Numbered from the stretch's first letter, positions 52,044 through 61,267 are shown. The stretch is DNA of 64,000 nt from Bacteroidia bacterium (GCA_025454955.1 JALONL010000022.1:1-64000), one strand, 5' to 3'. Notes: generated by a model from the sequence alone, not told the origin. Numbers and translations: made by a program.

Positions 52044-53015
52044 ATGACATTATTCAAAAAATCAGGCTTCATAGCCTTGTTATTATTTGGTGTAAGCAGC
52101 ACTTTAACGGCTCAGCAAAGCCGTACCAATACTTCAGAAATTGTGACCACCGCCCCCGGTTTGCGCGATACCACCTGGAGGCAATATATTCAAACAGCCG
52201 ATATCCGCTCGATGGGGCTGGATACGCTTTCCCGGGTAAATTTCTGGAGAAAAGTAATGCGCCTTTCGCCCGACAGCGGTGTGCTGAGCTATGCCGCCAA
52301 CCGGCAAATCTATTTTTCCTGCCCGGCCGAGTACTGGAATAAACTGGGCGACGAAGGCCAGGTAAAATTCCGCGACAGCATAAGACAAGTACATAACCTT
52401 CCCGATTCGGCCCAGTTGCTGTTTACCCGCGGCAAAGGCGATTTTTATGATGCCGCCGGAGTTGTGCCGCAGATTGACAGGGCCATACCCATTTTTCTGG
52501 CGCAGGAAGTAGATCCGTTTTACGCCAAAGCCATTCTGCTCATCGAAAGCCCCGGTAAACTGCAAAAGTCGAATGTGGGCGCCTACGGAGCATTTCAGCT
52601 TATGAAAGGTGTGGCCGTGAAAATGGGGCTGAAAGTGAATAAGTATGTGGATGAACGCAAGGATTTCGACAAATCGGCCTGGGCGGCGGCAAAACTTATT
52701 CGCACAGTATGTATTCCCTATACCAACGCCATGCTCGAAAAACGCGGCATAAGCTACTGCGGCGAAGAACTCTGGTACAAACTACTCGTGCTGCATGTAT
52801 ATCATGCCGGTGCTGGTAATGTGGATAAAGTGCTTACCGCCATAAATCCCTGCGAAGGCGATATAGACCTGATTATGACCATGTGGAAAACCAAGGCCGG
52901 AAGTTTTGGCAATGCCTCACAGAATTATTCACAACTGGCCATTGCCGCCCTGCTCGAACTCGACGACGTAATTCTGGCCGAAACACGAAAAACGGGCAGT
53001 CTTATCCCACGATAA
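52044..53015 (+). CDS. Lytic transglycosylase (SLT family)
   Basis: 323 residues with a signal peptide (MTLFKKSGFIALLLFGVSST). SLT motifs: AKAILLIESPG (catalytic Glu), NVGAYGAFQLMKGVAVKMG, then LLVLHVYHAGAGNVDKVLTA (the A-Y-x-A-G-x-G-N block). It cleaves peptidoglycan between MurNAc and GlcNAc, leaving an anhydro end. A long N-terminal extension (about 150 residues, SPDSGVLSYAANRQIYFSC and so on) precedes the catalytic domain. A strong GGAGGAGG site precedes the ATG, and a terminator follows at 53040. Confidence 0.85.
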   Translation: MTLFKKSGFIALLLFGVSSTLTAQQSRTNTSEIVTTAPGLRDTTWRQYIQTADIRSMGLDTLSRVNFWRKVMRLSPDSGVLSYAANRQIYFSCPAEYWNKLGDEGQVKFRDSIRQVHNLPDSAQLLFTRGKGDFYDAAGVVPQIDRAIPIFLAQEVDPFYAKAILLIESPGKLQKSNVGAYGAFQLMKGVAVKMGLKVNKYVDERKDFDKSAWAAAKLIRTVCIPYTNAMLEKRGISYCGEELWYKLLVLHVYHAGAGNVDKVLTAINPCEGDIDLIMTMWKTKAGSFGNASQNYSQLAIAALLELDDVILAETRKTGSLIPR

Positions 53016-53039
53016 TTAAACGAAATCAGAATTTCATTC

Positions 53040-53077
53040 AACCCGGTGCGAAAAATATTCGCTCCGGGTTGTTTTTT
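53040..53077 (+). terminator. Terminator after lytic transglycosylase
   Basis: AACCCGG (53040-53046) pairs with CCGGGTT (53064-53070), with inner GCGAA (53048-53052) and TTCGC (53058-53062), followed by GTTTTTT. Confidence 0.8.
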
Positions 53078-53139
53078 AATGCTTTACTGATGTTATCTTT
53101 ACTTGTCTCCCCGGCACAAACAATTAAAGCTGCGTCACA

Positions 53140-55620
53140 ATGCATAAACTTTTCCTTTTATCACTGCTGGTTTTTACGAGCACAATTTCCCGTGCACAGT
53201 TATTTATAAATGAGTACTCCTGCGCCAATATTAACGGGCAGGCCGACAATTTCGGCGAGTATCACGACTGGTTTGAAATTTACAATGCAGGCACTGCAGC
53301 CGTTAATCTTGCCGGCTATTACATTACAGACAACGACAACAACCTCACCAAATGGCAAATCCCCTCGGGCAGTGTGTCTGCGGGCGGGGTAACACGTATT
53401 ATCTGCTCAGGGCGCGGCATTATTTTCAGCGGCTGGATTCATGCCGGTTTTAAACTCACCCAGTGCAAGCCCGAAGAAATTGTTATTTCAGACGCATCGG
53501 GCACCATGCTCGATTCGGTAAAACTCCGCCGCCATCAGCAGGGCCATTCGTGGGGGCGCACCACCAACGGGGCCAATACCTGGAACATTTTCACCAATCC
53601 CACATTTGGCGCGTCCAACAACACCGGCACACCTTTTCAACCCTATGCCACCACACCCGTGTTGAGCCAGCAGCCCGGGTTTTACAATTCCAGTATCAGC
53701 GTTACCATTACTTCGCCCGATCCCAACGTAACCATTCGTTACACAACCGACGGCTCCGAACCCATTCCCACCTCGCCGGTATATTCGGCCGCAATAAACA
53801 TTGCCACCACACAGGTGGTCAGGGCGCGCGCCTTCAGCAGCACAGCCGGCATTCCCGCCAGCTTTATCGAAACCAATACGTACTTCATAAACAGCGCACA
53901 CACGGTAGCGGTACTTTCTATTTGCGGCGAAGGCCTACCCGACCTCATGGTGCAGGGCAACTGGAACGACGAACCCGTAACTGCTCTCGAATATTTCGAT
54001 AAAACCGGCGTAATGCGCACCGAAGTAACCGGTAATTCAAACAAGCACGGTAACGACTCGTGGGCTTACGACCAGCGCGGTATCGACTTTGTATCAAAAG
54101 ATCAGTTTGGCTACAATGATGCGCTCGACTGGAAACTCTTCCGCCGCAAAGACCGCGACGAATTTCAAAAAATCATCATCAAAGCCGCCGCCAACGACAA
54201 CTATCCTTTCGAAAACGGAGGCGCGCACATACGCGATGCATACTGCCACAATCTTTCGCAGCAGGCCGGGCTGGCTATGGACGAACGTACATGGGAACCC
54301 TGCATAGTATATATGAACGGCCAGTACTGGGGCGTGTACGAAATACGCGAAAAAGTTGACGATCACGATTTCACCGATTACTATTACGACCAGTCAGAAG
54401 AAAATCTCCAGTTCCTCAAAACCTGGGGCGCAACCTGGTCGGAATACGGCGGCCCGCAGGCACAGACCGACTGGAACACGTTTGTAAACTTTGTGACCAC
54501 AAACAACATGACCGTTCAGGCCAATTTTGATTATGTGGACAGCGTATATAACTGGAAAAGCCTGATCGACTACATGATTCTCAATTCGGTAGTGGTATCG
54601 GCCGACTGGCTGAACTGGAATACGGCCTGGTGGCGCGGCATGGATCCGAACGGCGATAAAAAGAAATGGCGTTACACCCTCTGGGACAACGATGCCACCT
54701 TCGGCCATTACATTAACTATACCGGTATTCCCGACGTATCGGCCAATGCCGATCCGTGCAATCCCGAAACCCTGTCAGATCCCGGCGGGCAGGGCCACAT
54801 ACCCATTTTAAATGCGCTTTTGGTAAACGAAACATTCAAGCAGTATTATGTAAACCGATACGTAGATCTAATGAATACTACGTTCAGTTGCGATTCGCTG
54901 CTTGGTTTGCTTGATACGATGATTGCCGAAATTGCTCCCGAAATGCCGCGTCAAATACAGCGGTGGGGCGGAAGCATGGCTGGCTGGCAGGCCAACGTAA
55001 CCGCATTGCGGAATTTTATTCAAACCCGCTGCACCGCTTTGGTACAGGGCATGATGGATTGCTACGACCTTACCGGCCCGTACGAAATTATTCTCGAAGT
55101 ACAGCCTCCCGGAGCAGGAACCATACAACTCAACTCGCTCGATCTCGATGTATTTCCATGGACGGGCAGCTACTTCGGGGGAATACCAATAATACTACAA
55201 ACCGAACCCACCTCACCGCTTTACATTTTTGACTATTGGGAAATGGTCAACATACCATCGCCCAACGCCCAGAGCGACAGCATAACCACCGATCTTACCC
55301 AGGCCGACCGCATCATTGCCCATTACAAAACGGTTGAAGTGCTCGAAAACACATTTGTGGCCAACGCATTTTCGCCCAATGGCGACAACAACAACGAAAT
55401 GGTTTTTGTACACGGCCTGGTGGGCGTAACCGAGGCCGAGTGGGTGGTGTTTAACCGCTGGGGCCAGCAGGTTTTTCAAACCAACGATCTCTCGCAGGGC
55501 TGGAACGGCACACATAACGGGCAGCCCTGCCCGTCAGGCGTGTATGCGTATATGCTGAAGGTAACTTTTGCCGATGGCAAAACATCGGTGAAGTCGGGCA
55601 ATATTACATTGATGCGTTAA
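53140..55620 (+). CDS. Lamin-tail/CotH-kinase-like T9SS type B secreted protein
   Basis: 826 residues with a signal peptide (MHKLFLLSLLVFTSTISRAQ). Domains: lamin-tail-like at ~20-135 (LFINEYSCANINGQ, WFEIYNAGTAAVNLAGYYIT); a chitobiase/Ig-like segment at ~165-245 (VTIRYTTDGSEPIPTSPVYS); CotH-kinase-like at ~255-600 (NKHGNDSWAYDQRGIDFVSK, DWKLFRRKDRDEFQKIIIKA, YMNGQYWGVYEIREKVDDHD); and a CHU_C-type T9SS type B sorting domain at the end (FVANAFSPNGDNNNEMVFVH, EWVVFNRWGQQVFQTND). A near-consensus promoter TATCTTTA is at 53094-53101. The next gene, 11 bases away, is PorP/SprF, a known partner of type B cargo. Confidence 0.88.
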   Translation: MHKLFLLSLLVFTSTISRAQLFINEYSCANINGQADNFGEYHDWFEIYNAGTAAVNLAGYYITDNDNNLTKWQIPSGSVSAGGVTRIICSGRGIIFSGWIHAGFKLTQCKPEEIVISDASGTMLDSVKLRRHQQGHSWGRTTNGANTWNIFTNPTFGASNNTGTPFQPYATTPVLSQQPGFYNSSISVTITSPDPNVTIRYTTDGSEPIPTSPVYSAAINIATTQVVRARAFSSTAGIPASFIETNTYFINSAHTVAVLSICGEGLPDLMVQGNWNDEPVTALEYFDKTGVMRTEVTGNSNKHGNDSWAYDQRGIDFVSKDQFGYNDALDWKLFRRKDRDEFQKIIIKAAANDNYPFENGGAHIRDAYCHNLSQQAGLAMDERTWEPCIVYMNGQYWGVYEIREKVDDHDFTDYYYDQSEENLQFLKTWGATWSEYGGPQAQTDWNTFVNFVTTNNMTVQANFDYVDSVYNWKSLIDYMILNSVVVSADWLNWNTAWWRGMDPNGDKKKWRYTLWDNDATFGHYINYTGIPDVSANADPCNPETLSDPGGQGHIPILNALLVNETFKQYYVNRYVDLMNTTFSCDSLLGLLDTMIAEIAPEMPRQIQRWGGSMAGWQANVTALRNFIQTRCTALVQGMMDCYDLTGPYEIILEVQPPGAGTIQLNSLDLDVFPWTGSYFGGIPIILQTEPTSPLYIFDYWEMVNIPSPNAQSDSITTDLTQADRIIAHYKTVEVLENTFVANAFSPNGDNNNEMVFVHGLVGVTEAEWVVFNRWGQQVFQTNDLSQGWNGTHNGQPCPSGVYAYMLKVTFADGKTSVKSGNITLMR

Positions 55621-55631
55621 ACTGTGCGGCC

Positions 55632-56657
55632 ATGAAAAGGATATTGTTGTTTACAGGATTAGTGGGGTTTGCCGTAAGCGGTGCAGCGCAGGATATCCAT
55701 TTTTCGCAAATGGCCGAATTGCCCCTGCATCTTAATCCGGCGGCTACGGGCATGTTTGACGGAGTTTTTCGTTTCACCACCAACTACAAATCGCAGTGGG
55801 CGCAAATGGGCAGTCCGTACCGCACTATGGCCGCTGCGTTTGATATGCCAATAAGACCGGCAGCCAACCGGGCATATCTTGGTCTGGGCATGTTTGTTTT
55901 CCGCGATCAGGCCGGCGATTCGAAGTTTGGTACTTTTCAGGGCAGCATTTCGGGCAGCGCCGTGCTGCCACTCGATGCCAAACAAAAGCTCTCGGCCGGA
56001 TTGCAGTTGGGCATGGGACAGCGTTCGGCCACAGTAACCGGATTGCAGTGGGAAAGCCAGTACATCAACGGTACATTCGATCCCACCGCACCGTCAAACG
56101 AAGCCAATCTGCTTACCTCATTTCTTTACCCCGACATTTCGGCCGGTGTGGTGTATCAGTACCGCAGCGTGGCCGGCAGTCTGGTGGGTAAAGATGTTAC
56201 CGAAATTCAGGTGGGCTTTTCAGCGTTCCATGTAAACCAGCCAGTAATGCGCTTTCACAGCGGCGGCGGTGCAAAACTGCCCATGCGCTTAGTGGGCCAT
56301 GCCCAGTTGCGCTACGATTTTCCCGATACGCGCTGGTCGCTCAGGCCTTCGGCCTGCTACATGCAGCAAGGCACGGCACGGGAAATTATTTTTGGGTCAA
56401 TGATTCGTTACCGAGTGCAGAACGGTACTAAAATCACCAATTTCTATACCGAATCGGGTGTGGGAATGGGTTTGCATTACCGCGTGGGCGATGCGTTGAT
56501 TCCTCAGTTTTATTATGATCTGGGAGATATTTTTATCGGACTTTCTTATGATTTTAATCTTTCGAGATATACTGCGGTAACGAGGGGAATGGGTGGGTTT
56601 GAAATTACTCTTCGCTATGCGAACCTTAATGGGGCTTTGTATAAGAACAGGAAATAG
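55632..56657 (+). CDS. PorP/SprF-family type IX secretion membrane protein
   Basis: 341 residues with a signal peptide (MKRILLFTGLVGFAVSGAAQ). Then the PorP/SprF pattern: DIHFSQMAELPLHLNPAATG, MFDGVFRFTTNYKSQWAQMG, DISAGVVYQYRSVAG and an outer-membrane barrel to the end (FIGLSYDFNLSRYTAVTRGM, GGFEITLRYANLNGALY). SprF-like proteins help attach or export type B T9SS cargo such as SprB. It sits 11 bases after the T9SS type B protein, probably in one operon. Repeat arrays begin 19 bases after its stop. Confidence 0.9.
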   Translation: MKRILLFTGLVGFAVSGAAQDIHFSQMAELPLHLNPAATGMFDGVFRFTTNYKSQWAQMGSPYRTMAAAFDMPIRPAANRAYLGLGMFVFRDQAGDSKFGTFQGSISGSAVLPLDAKQKLSAGLQLGMGQRSATVTGLQWESQYINGTFDPTAPSNEANLLTSFLYPDISAGVVYQYRSVAGSLVGKDVTEIQVGFSAFHVNQPVMRFHSGGGAKLPMRLVGHAQLRYDFPDTRWSLRPSACYMQQGTAREIIFGSMIRYRVQNGTKITNFYTESGVGMGLHYRVGDALIPQFYYDLGDIFIGLSYDFNLSRYTAVTRGMGGFEITLRYANLNGALYKNRK

Positions 56658-56675
56658 TGCTGCTGTCGCGCCTCG

Positions 56676-56890
56676 GCTCCGCTCGGCGGGACAGGGAATT
56701 GTACTATTTTAAATTTTCTTCTTCGCTCCGCTCGGCGGGACAGGGAATTGTACTATTTAAATTTTCGTCTTTGCTCCGCTCGGCGTGACAGGGAATTGTA
56801 CTATTTTAAATTTTCGTCTTTGCTCCGCTCGGCGGGACAGGGAATTGTACTATTTTAAATTCTCGTCTTCGCTACTCTCGACGGGATAGT
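56676..56890 (+). repeat. 49-base tandem repeat array
   Basis: Unit GCTCCGCTCGGCGGGACAG followed by GGAATTGTACTATTTTAAAT and TTTCGTCTT. Copies begin at 56676, 56725, 56773, 56822 and 56871 (spacing 49, 48, 49, 49); the last is degenerate. The mixed GC-rich then AT-rich unit is too regular to be coding. Confidence 0.85.
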
Positions 56891-57038
56891 TTTCATGTTT
56901 TTGCTTTGTTTTACTCAACTTTGTCAGCTTTTCTTTTTGTGCTTTGAGTCTATTGATTGTCTAATTCTATTGATAACCAATAATTACCGCAAATTCTGAA
57001 AATTTCCAAGACTTAAAAGATTGGAATTCCCCCCGAAA

Positions 57039-57263
57039 CCTGAGCTTGTCGAAGGCTGAGCACATTGCATTAAAACGAGAAAGCAACCCCTCAGCCTGAG
57101 CCTGTCGAAGCCTGAGCACATTGCATTAAAACGAGAAAGCAACCCCGAAGGCTGAGCCTGTCGAAGGCTGAGCACATTGCATTAAAACGAGAAAGCAACC
57201 CCGAAGCCTGAGTCTGTCGAAGGCTGAGCACATTGTAATTTGAACAAGAACGCAACTCCGAAA
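57039..57263 (+). repeat. 56-base tandem repeat array
   Basis: Unit of CCTGAGCCTGTCGAAGGCTG, AGCACATTGCATTAAAACGA and GAAAGCAACCCCGAAG. Copies begin at 57039, 57095, 57151 and 57207 (spacing 56 throughout). Within it AGCCT/AGGCT can form a small stem around GTCGA. The CCTGAG(C/T)(C/T)TGTCGAAG core resembles REP-type sequences common in bacterial intergenic regions. Confidence 0.85.
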
Positions 57264-57339
57264 CCTGAGCTTGTCGAAACCTGAGCTTGTCGAAGGTTGA
57301 GCTTGTCGAAGGTTGAGCCCGCCGAAGGCTGAGATGCCT
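57264..57339 (+). repeat. 16-base tandem repeat, sub-unit of the 56-base array
   Basis: Units CCTGAGCTTGTCGAAA, CCTGAGCTTGTCGAAG, GTTGAGCTTGTCGAAG and GTTGAGCCCGCCGAAG begin at 57264, 57280, 57296 and 57312. They are the head of the 56-base unit repeated alone, so the block grew by nested slippage. Confidence 0.75.
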
Positions 57340-57378
57340 CTGTCTTGTCGAGCGGAGCCGAGACAAAGGAGAATTAAT

Positions 57379-57386
57379 TACTTTTA
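57379..57386 (+). promoter_or_regulatory. Near-consensus promoter for glycan operon
   Basis: TACTTTTA, one base off TAnnTTTG, four bases before ATG 57391. If used, the operon mRNA would be leaderless. Confidence 0.3.
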
Positions 57387-57390
57387 TCCC

Positions 57391-58914
57391 ATGTCGGAAG
57401 CAGCAGCAAAGCATCATATTTCTTTTACCCGGACAGCATTTACCGCCGCTTTTTTTGAAATGGAAAAGCAGCTGGACATTGCCGGATATACTTACAACGG
57501 ACGAAACATCTGGCCGGTGGTGAGGCGGAAGGTGATGTATGATTTTTTCAGGGCGCAGCACGATCAGGATATGGAGGTGAAAGCGGGCGCCAAAACCGAT
57601 ACGGCCGGAGCGGCCGCGACGAAAAAAAATGAAATCTCTAAGCGCGATTATCAAAATCAGGTAAACCTATTGGCAGAGCAGCACAGAGGGAAAGTACTTT
57701 TCTTTTTTTCGGCCACTCAGAAGCCTTCCGATTTTATTGATGGAAAAGGTTATTTCCGTCATATCGACCCTTATTTCGAGTGGCTGGGTGCGAAATACGA
57801 TGCGGTGCGTATTCAGGTGGCGGGAAGTAATTCGTTACCGCTGACGAATTTGCAGCACGAGGTAAATGTAATTGCCTCTGACGATCTGGTGATGGAGGAA
57901 ATGCGCAGGCTGGGACGTTTGCGGCGATACAGGCTGAAACCCTCGCTTACCCGTGTGCAGCAGGCCGATGCGGCTGTGATGAGTTACCTGCGTAAACTCA
58001 ATACCGGTTTTCATCCGCACCACAACGCCATTTCAGGATTTGCCGAACGGGTGTTTGCCTGGGAAGAACTGCTGCTGCCACTTATTGAAAAAATGAAACC
58101 CCGTGCGGTGTTCATGCCCTGTTATTTCTGCGATCAGCAAACTATGGCGCTTACCTCGGTATGCCATCGGGTAGGGGTGCCGGTAATTGATATACAGCAT
58201 GGCGGACAGGACAACCCCATGTATTACGGCTGGGAAGGCGCGGCCTGCGAAAGTCCTTATCTGGCTCATTATTTCTGGATGTGGAGCGATTATTTTACAC
58301 GTTTCACGGCCCAAAGCAACACCGGGCCGCACGGCATACCGTTTACCGGCGGAAATTTGTGGATGCAGAAAAGTTTGTCGGGCGTACCTGTTTCGCCCGA
58401 AATTGAAGCCCTGCGCCGCGAAACTGCCGGTGTGGAGCGCACCGTGGTGGTAAGTTTGCAGCGCGGCCTGGCCGACCATGTGCTGGCGGCCATGAAAGAA
58501 TTGCCTTCCAACTGGCGCTGGCTGCTGCGTTTCCATCCCGCGCAAAGCCCCGAAGAGCGGAACACCATAAACGATATGATTGCCGCATTGCCCAATGCCG
58601 AAACGCTGCGGCCCACAAGCGTAAATCTGTATCACCTGCTGCAATTAGCCGATGTGCATATCACGGGCTGGTCAACCATTGCGGTGGAAGCCTTGCAGAT
58701 TGGCGTGCCCACCATATTCTCGCATACCAATGCCGAAGCGGGTTACGGCCGTTTAATAGGCACCAGCGGTTTGCGGCTGGAAACGGAAAAAGAGGGAATG
58801 ATAACCGCGCTTAAAAATGCGCAGAAAGTGGAAGCCATGCCCTTGCTCGGGCCCGACTCTGAAATCAGTTTCCCGCAGCCGTTGCTCAATGTGCTCAATA
58901 AAGCTGCCGTATGA
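57391..58914 (+). CDS. GT-B-like glycosyltransferase, surface glycan
   Basis: 507 residues from ATG 57391; earlier in-frame starts fall inside the repeat block. Likely a GT-B-like capsule/surface-polysaccharide transferase: AVFMPCYFCDQQTMALTSVC, HRVGVPVIDIQHGGQDNPMY near the middle and LLQLADVHITGWSTIAVEAL, QIGVPTIFSHTNAEAGYGRL near the C terminus, which is the sugar-nucleotide-binding end. No signal peptide. The first gene of the glycan operon; the next start overlaps its stop (ATGA). Confidence 0.7.
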   Translation: MSEAAAKHHISFTRTAFTAAFFEMEKQLDIAGYTYNGRNIWPVVRRKVMYDFFRAQHDQDMEVKAGAKTDTAGAAATKKNEISKRDYQNQVNLLAEQHRGKVLFFFSATQKPSDFIDGKGYFRHIDPYFEWLGAKYDAVRIQVAGSNSLPLTNLQHEVNVIASDDLVMEEMRRLGRLRRYRLKPSLTRVQQADAAVMSYLRKLNTGFHPHHNAISGFAERVFAWEELLLPLIEKMKPRAVFMPCYFCDQQTMALTSVCHRVGVPVIDIQHGGQDNPMYYGWEGAACESPYLAHYFWMWSDYFTRFTAQSNTGPHGIPFTGGNLWMQKSLSGVPVSPEIEALRRETAGVERTVVVSLQRGLADHVLAAMKELPSNWRWLLRFHPAQSPEERNTINDMIAALPNAETLRPTSVNLYHLLQLADVHITGWSTIAVEALQIGVPTIFSHTNAEAGYGRLIGTSGLRLETEKEGMITALKNAQKVEAMPLLGPDSEISFPQPLLNVLNKAAV

Positions 58915-60080
58915 AAATAGCTTACGTATTTTCATACAACCCTTCATTGCCGGGCGTATTGAGTAAGATAAACGACAAACTCCTGCTCATACGCGCAGCC
59001 GGGGCCGAAGTGGAGGCCGTGGCAATATGCCTGCAACCGGTACCCGAAAACGATCAGGCAGCAGGAGTAAGGTTTGCCGTTTTCCGATATACACCGGTGA
59101 AATGGCTGCAAACCGGCCCGCTCAAAATACTTTCCTCGTTGCACCGCAGTCGTGCTGCCGCAAAAATGCTCGAACGCGAGCTGGAAGCCGTAAAGCCCGA
59201 TGTGGTGCTTATGCGTTACGGCACAGCCAATCCGTTTACCAAAAGCCTGATGAGCCGCTACCGCGTGGTATTTGAGCACAACACCAAAGAAGTGGAGCAA
59301 TTGGCCATGAGCTACCACGGCGTGAGGCGCAGCGGCTGGGAAAAAGCAACTGTGTATTGGCTCGAAAAATACTTCGCTCCACGCATTCTTAAACGGGCCG
59401 CGGGAATTGTGGGCGTAACGCAGGAAATTACGCACTATGAACTGCAACGCGCCGGCCGCAAAATTCCGTCAATCACCATTGCCAACGGCATTCACACCCA
59501 ACGCTGTCCCGTGTCGCAGGCGGGCGCATACAATGGCGGTACACTGCACATTCTTTTTCTGGCCGGTGTGGCGGCTCCGTGGCATGGGGTCGACAGGCTG
59601 CTGAAAAGCATAAAACCTCACCACGACGTAAAAGTATGGCTGGCCGGCAATTTCCTCCCGGCCGATTTGGAACTGGCGCGCAGCTTAGGCCACAAAGCCG
59701 AACTTACCGGAATGCTCAAAGGCGATGCATTGGACAAGGTATTCGACAAAGTGCATCTGGCCATTGCCAGCCTGGCGCCGCAGCGGGTGGGCATTACGGA
59801 AATGTCGGCATTGAAAGTGCGCGAGTATGCAGCCCGCGCCGTGCCTTTTGTGACGGCATTCGACGATCCTGATCTCGACGAAAATCTGAACCAAAATTTC
59901 TGGTTTCGCGTACCTATGGGCGAGGACGAAATACCGCTCGATGAGATAATTGCCTTTGCACAAAAGGCCACACAGGACGATACGCGCAGCGCATTGCGTA
60001 AATTTGCAGAAGCAAATCTCGATTACGCTGCCAAAATGCGAAAGCTCACGGAGTTTTTGAATACGCTGACACGGCCATGA
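58911..60080 (+). CDS. Family 4-type glycosyltransferase
   Basis: 389 residues. GT-B fold: KIAYVFSYNPSLPGVLSKIN at the N terminus, VVFEHNTKEVEQLAMSYHGV, then RAAGIVGVTQEITHYELQRA and LHILFLAGVAAPWHGVDRLL, with the C-terminal domain from about 205. The usual E(x7)E motif is weakly kept (TEMSALKVREYAARAVPFVT). It overlaps both neighbours by four bases (ATGA). Role: adds a sugar to a surface glycan; donor unknown. Confidence 0.82.
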   Translation: MKIAYVFSYNPSLPGVLSKINDKLLLIRAAGAEVEAVAICLQPVPENDQAAGVRFAVFRYTPVKWLQTGPLKILSSLHRSRAAAKMLERELEAVKPDVVLMRYGTANPFTKSLMSRYRVVFEHNTKEVEQLAMSYHGVRRSGWEKATVYWLEKYFAPRILKRAAGIVGVTQEITHYELQRAGRKIPSITIANGIHTQRCPVSQAGAYNGGTLHILFLAGVAAPWHGVDRLLKSIKPHHDVKVWLAGNFLPADLELARSLGHKAELTGMLKGDALDKVFDKVHLAIASLAPQRVGITEMSALKVREYAARAVPFVTAFDDPDLDENLNQNFWFRVPMGEDEIPLDEIIAFAQKATQDDTRSALRKFAEANLDYAAKMRKLTEFLNTLTRP

Positions 60081-61267
60081 GCAAAACCTTATATTTATTT
60101 ACCGATAAATATCCTTACGACGAAGGCGAACAATATCTCGAAAATGAGATGCAGTTTCTGGCCGGCCGATTCGACCGTATTGTAATTTTACCGCAAACCC
60201 GCGCCTCATTCCAGCGCCCCGTGCCGCCCAATGCCGAAGTACATTTCTTAGGTACTAATGTAAGATACGGCAAGCTCATTTTGCTGAAAAATTTGCCGCT
60301 GCTGCTGTCGGTATTAGCCACCGAGTGGAAACACGGGCGCCGCGAACTTCGGAGTTTTGCGCACCTGAAAGGTACCGTGCAGCAGTTTTACAACGCACTC
60401 TGTCATGCCCGCGCATTCGACGAGTATTTGCGCACACAGCCGCAAAGCGAAAACTACTTTTACTCGTACTGGTTTTTTCAGTGGAGCACCATGCTGGCTT
60501 TGCTCAGGGCGCAGGGCAAAATACCGCAGTTCATCAGCCGCGCGCATCTCGGCGATCTTTACCCGGTGTTTGCCATGCGTCCCAATTACCTCAAGGCTTA
60601 TCGCCTGCGGCAGATTTCGGCACTGCATCCTTGCTCCGAGCACGGCTCGCGCTACCTGCGCGATACGTACCCGCATTTTACGCACAAAATAAAAACCGCT
60701 TACCTCGGCGTACCGCACACAGCCGACAATCCGATGCACAGCGATGCGTCGTTTACCGTGGTGTCCTGCTCGGCGGTTGACAGCCGCAAGCGTGTCGGGC
60801 TTATTGCATCGTCGCTGGCTTTGCTTCCATTTCCGGTGCGCTGGGTGCATTTCGGCCACGGTGCCGATCTGGAAAAGCTACGTGTACAATGCACCACGCT
60901 TCCGCCGCACATCACCGCCGAACTTCGTGGCTTTGTGCCCAATGCGCAGGTGCTCGAATTTTACCGCACCACACCGGTACACGTATTCATCAACCTGAGC
61001 CGCTACGAAGGTTTGCCGGTGTCTATGATGGAGGCGGCCGCGGCGGGCATTCCGCTTATTGGCACACATATTTTCGGTGTGCCTGAAATTGTGGACGAAA
61101 GCACCGGTTTTCTTTTGCCCGAAACGCCTTCGCCTGAGCAGGTGGCGGCGTGTGTGGAGAAGATTTACCGCGAGGGGGTTGCTTCGCTGCGCGAAGGGGC
61201 GCAGGCAATGCACAGGAAGCGGTTTTTGGATGCGACAAATTATGGGGTGGGTTTTTGGGGGGAGTGA
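60077..61267 (+). CDS. Glycosyltransferase, GT4 type
   Basis: 396 residues, GT-B fold with LYLFTDKYPYDEGEQYLENE and RIVILPQTRASFQRPVPPNA at the start, FTVVSCSAVDSRKRVGLIAS and WVHFGHGADLEKLRVQCTTL, then VFINLSRYEGLPVSMMEAAA with AGIPLIGTHIFGVPEIVDES, the typical E(x7)E nucleotide-sugar site. It overlaps the previous gene by four bases (ATGA). An 82-base gap then separates it from the cytidylyltransferase. Confidence 0.88.
   Translation: MSKTLYLFTDKYPYDEGEQYLENEMQFLAGRFDRIVILPQTRASFQRPVPPNAEVHFLGTNVRYGKLILLKNLPLLLSVLATEWKHGRRELRSFAHLKGTVQQFYNALCHARAFDEYLRTQPQSENYFYSYWFFQWSTMLALLRAQGKIPQFISRAHLGDLYPVFAMRPNYLKAYRLRQISALHPCSEHGSRYLRDTYPHFTHKIKTAYLGVPHTADNPMHSDASFTVVSCSAVDSRKRVGLIASSLALLPFPVRWVHFGHGADLEKLRVQCTTLPPHITAELRGFVPNAQVLEFYRTTPVHVFINLSRYEGLPVSMMEAAAAGIPLIGTHIFGVPEIVDESTGFLLPETPSPEQVAACVEKIYREGVASLREGAQAMHRKRFLDATNYGVGFWGE

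Larger units (their letters stand above)
56671..57363. repeat. Inverted-repeat ends of the repeat block
   Basis: 56671-56694 (CTCGGCTCCGCTCG core, ending GACAG) and the reverse complement of 57340-57363 match at about 20 of 24 positions, bounding a 693-base block. Such ends could reflect a REP/BIME-type element that has spread and filled with tandem copies. Confidence 0.4.
56658..57390. other. Gene-free stretch filled with tandem repeats
   Basis: 733 bases with no real gene. It holds a 49-base array (56676-56890), an AT-rich middle (56891-57038), a 56-base array (57039-57263), a 16-base array (57264-57339) and two inverted-repeat ends. Open frames called here on the minus strand are made by the repeats and by the start of the next gene. 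Confidence 0.7.

Noticed and set aside
57039..57339. CRISPR-like array of regular repeats
   Set aside because: The whole 56-base unit is repeated without distinct spacers, and no cas genes are nearby; this is a tandem array.
57091..57654. Minus-strand frame through the repeat block
   Set aside because: Made of repeated LSLRQAQ-like units created by the 56-base array; no homology or start signal.
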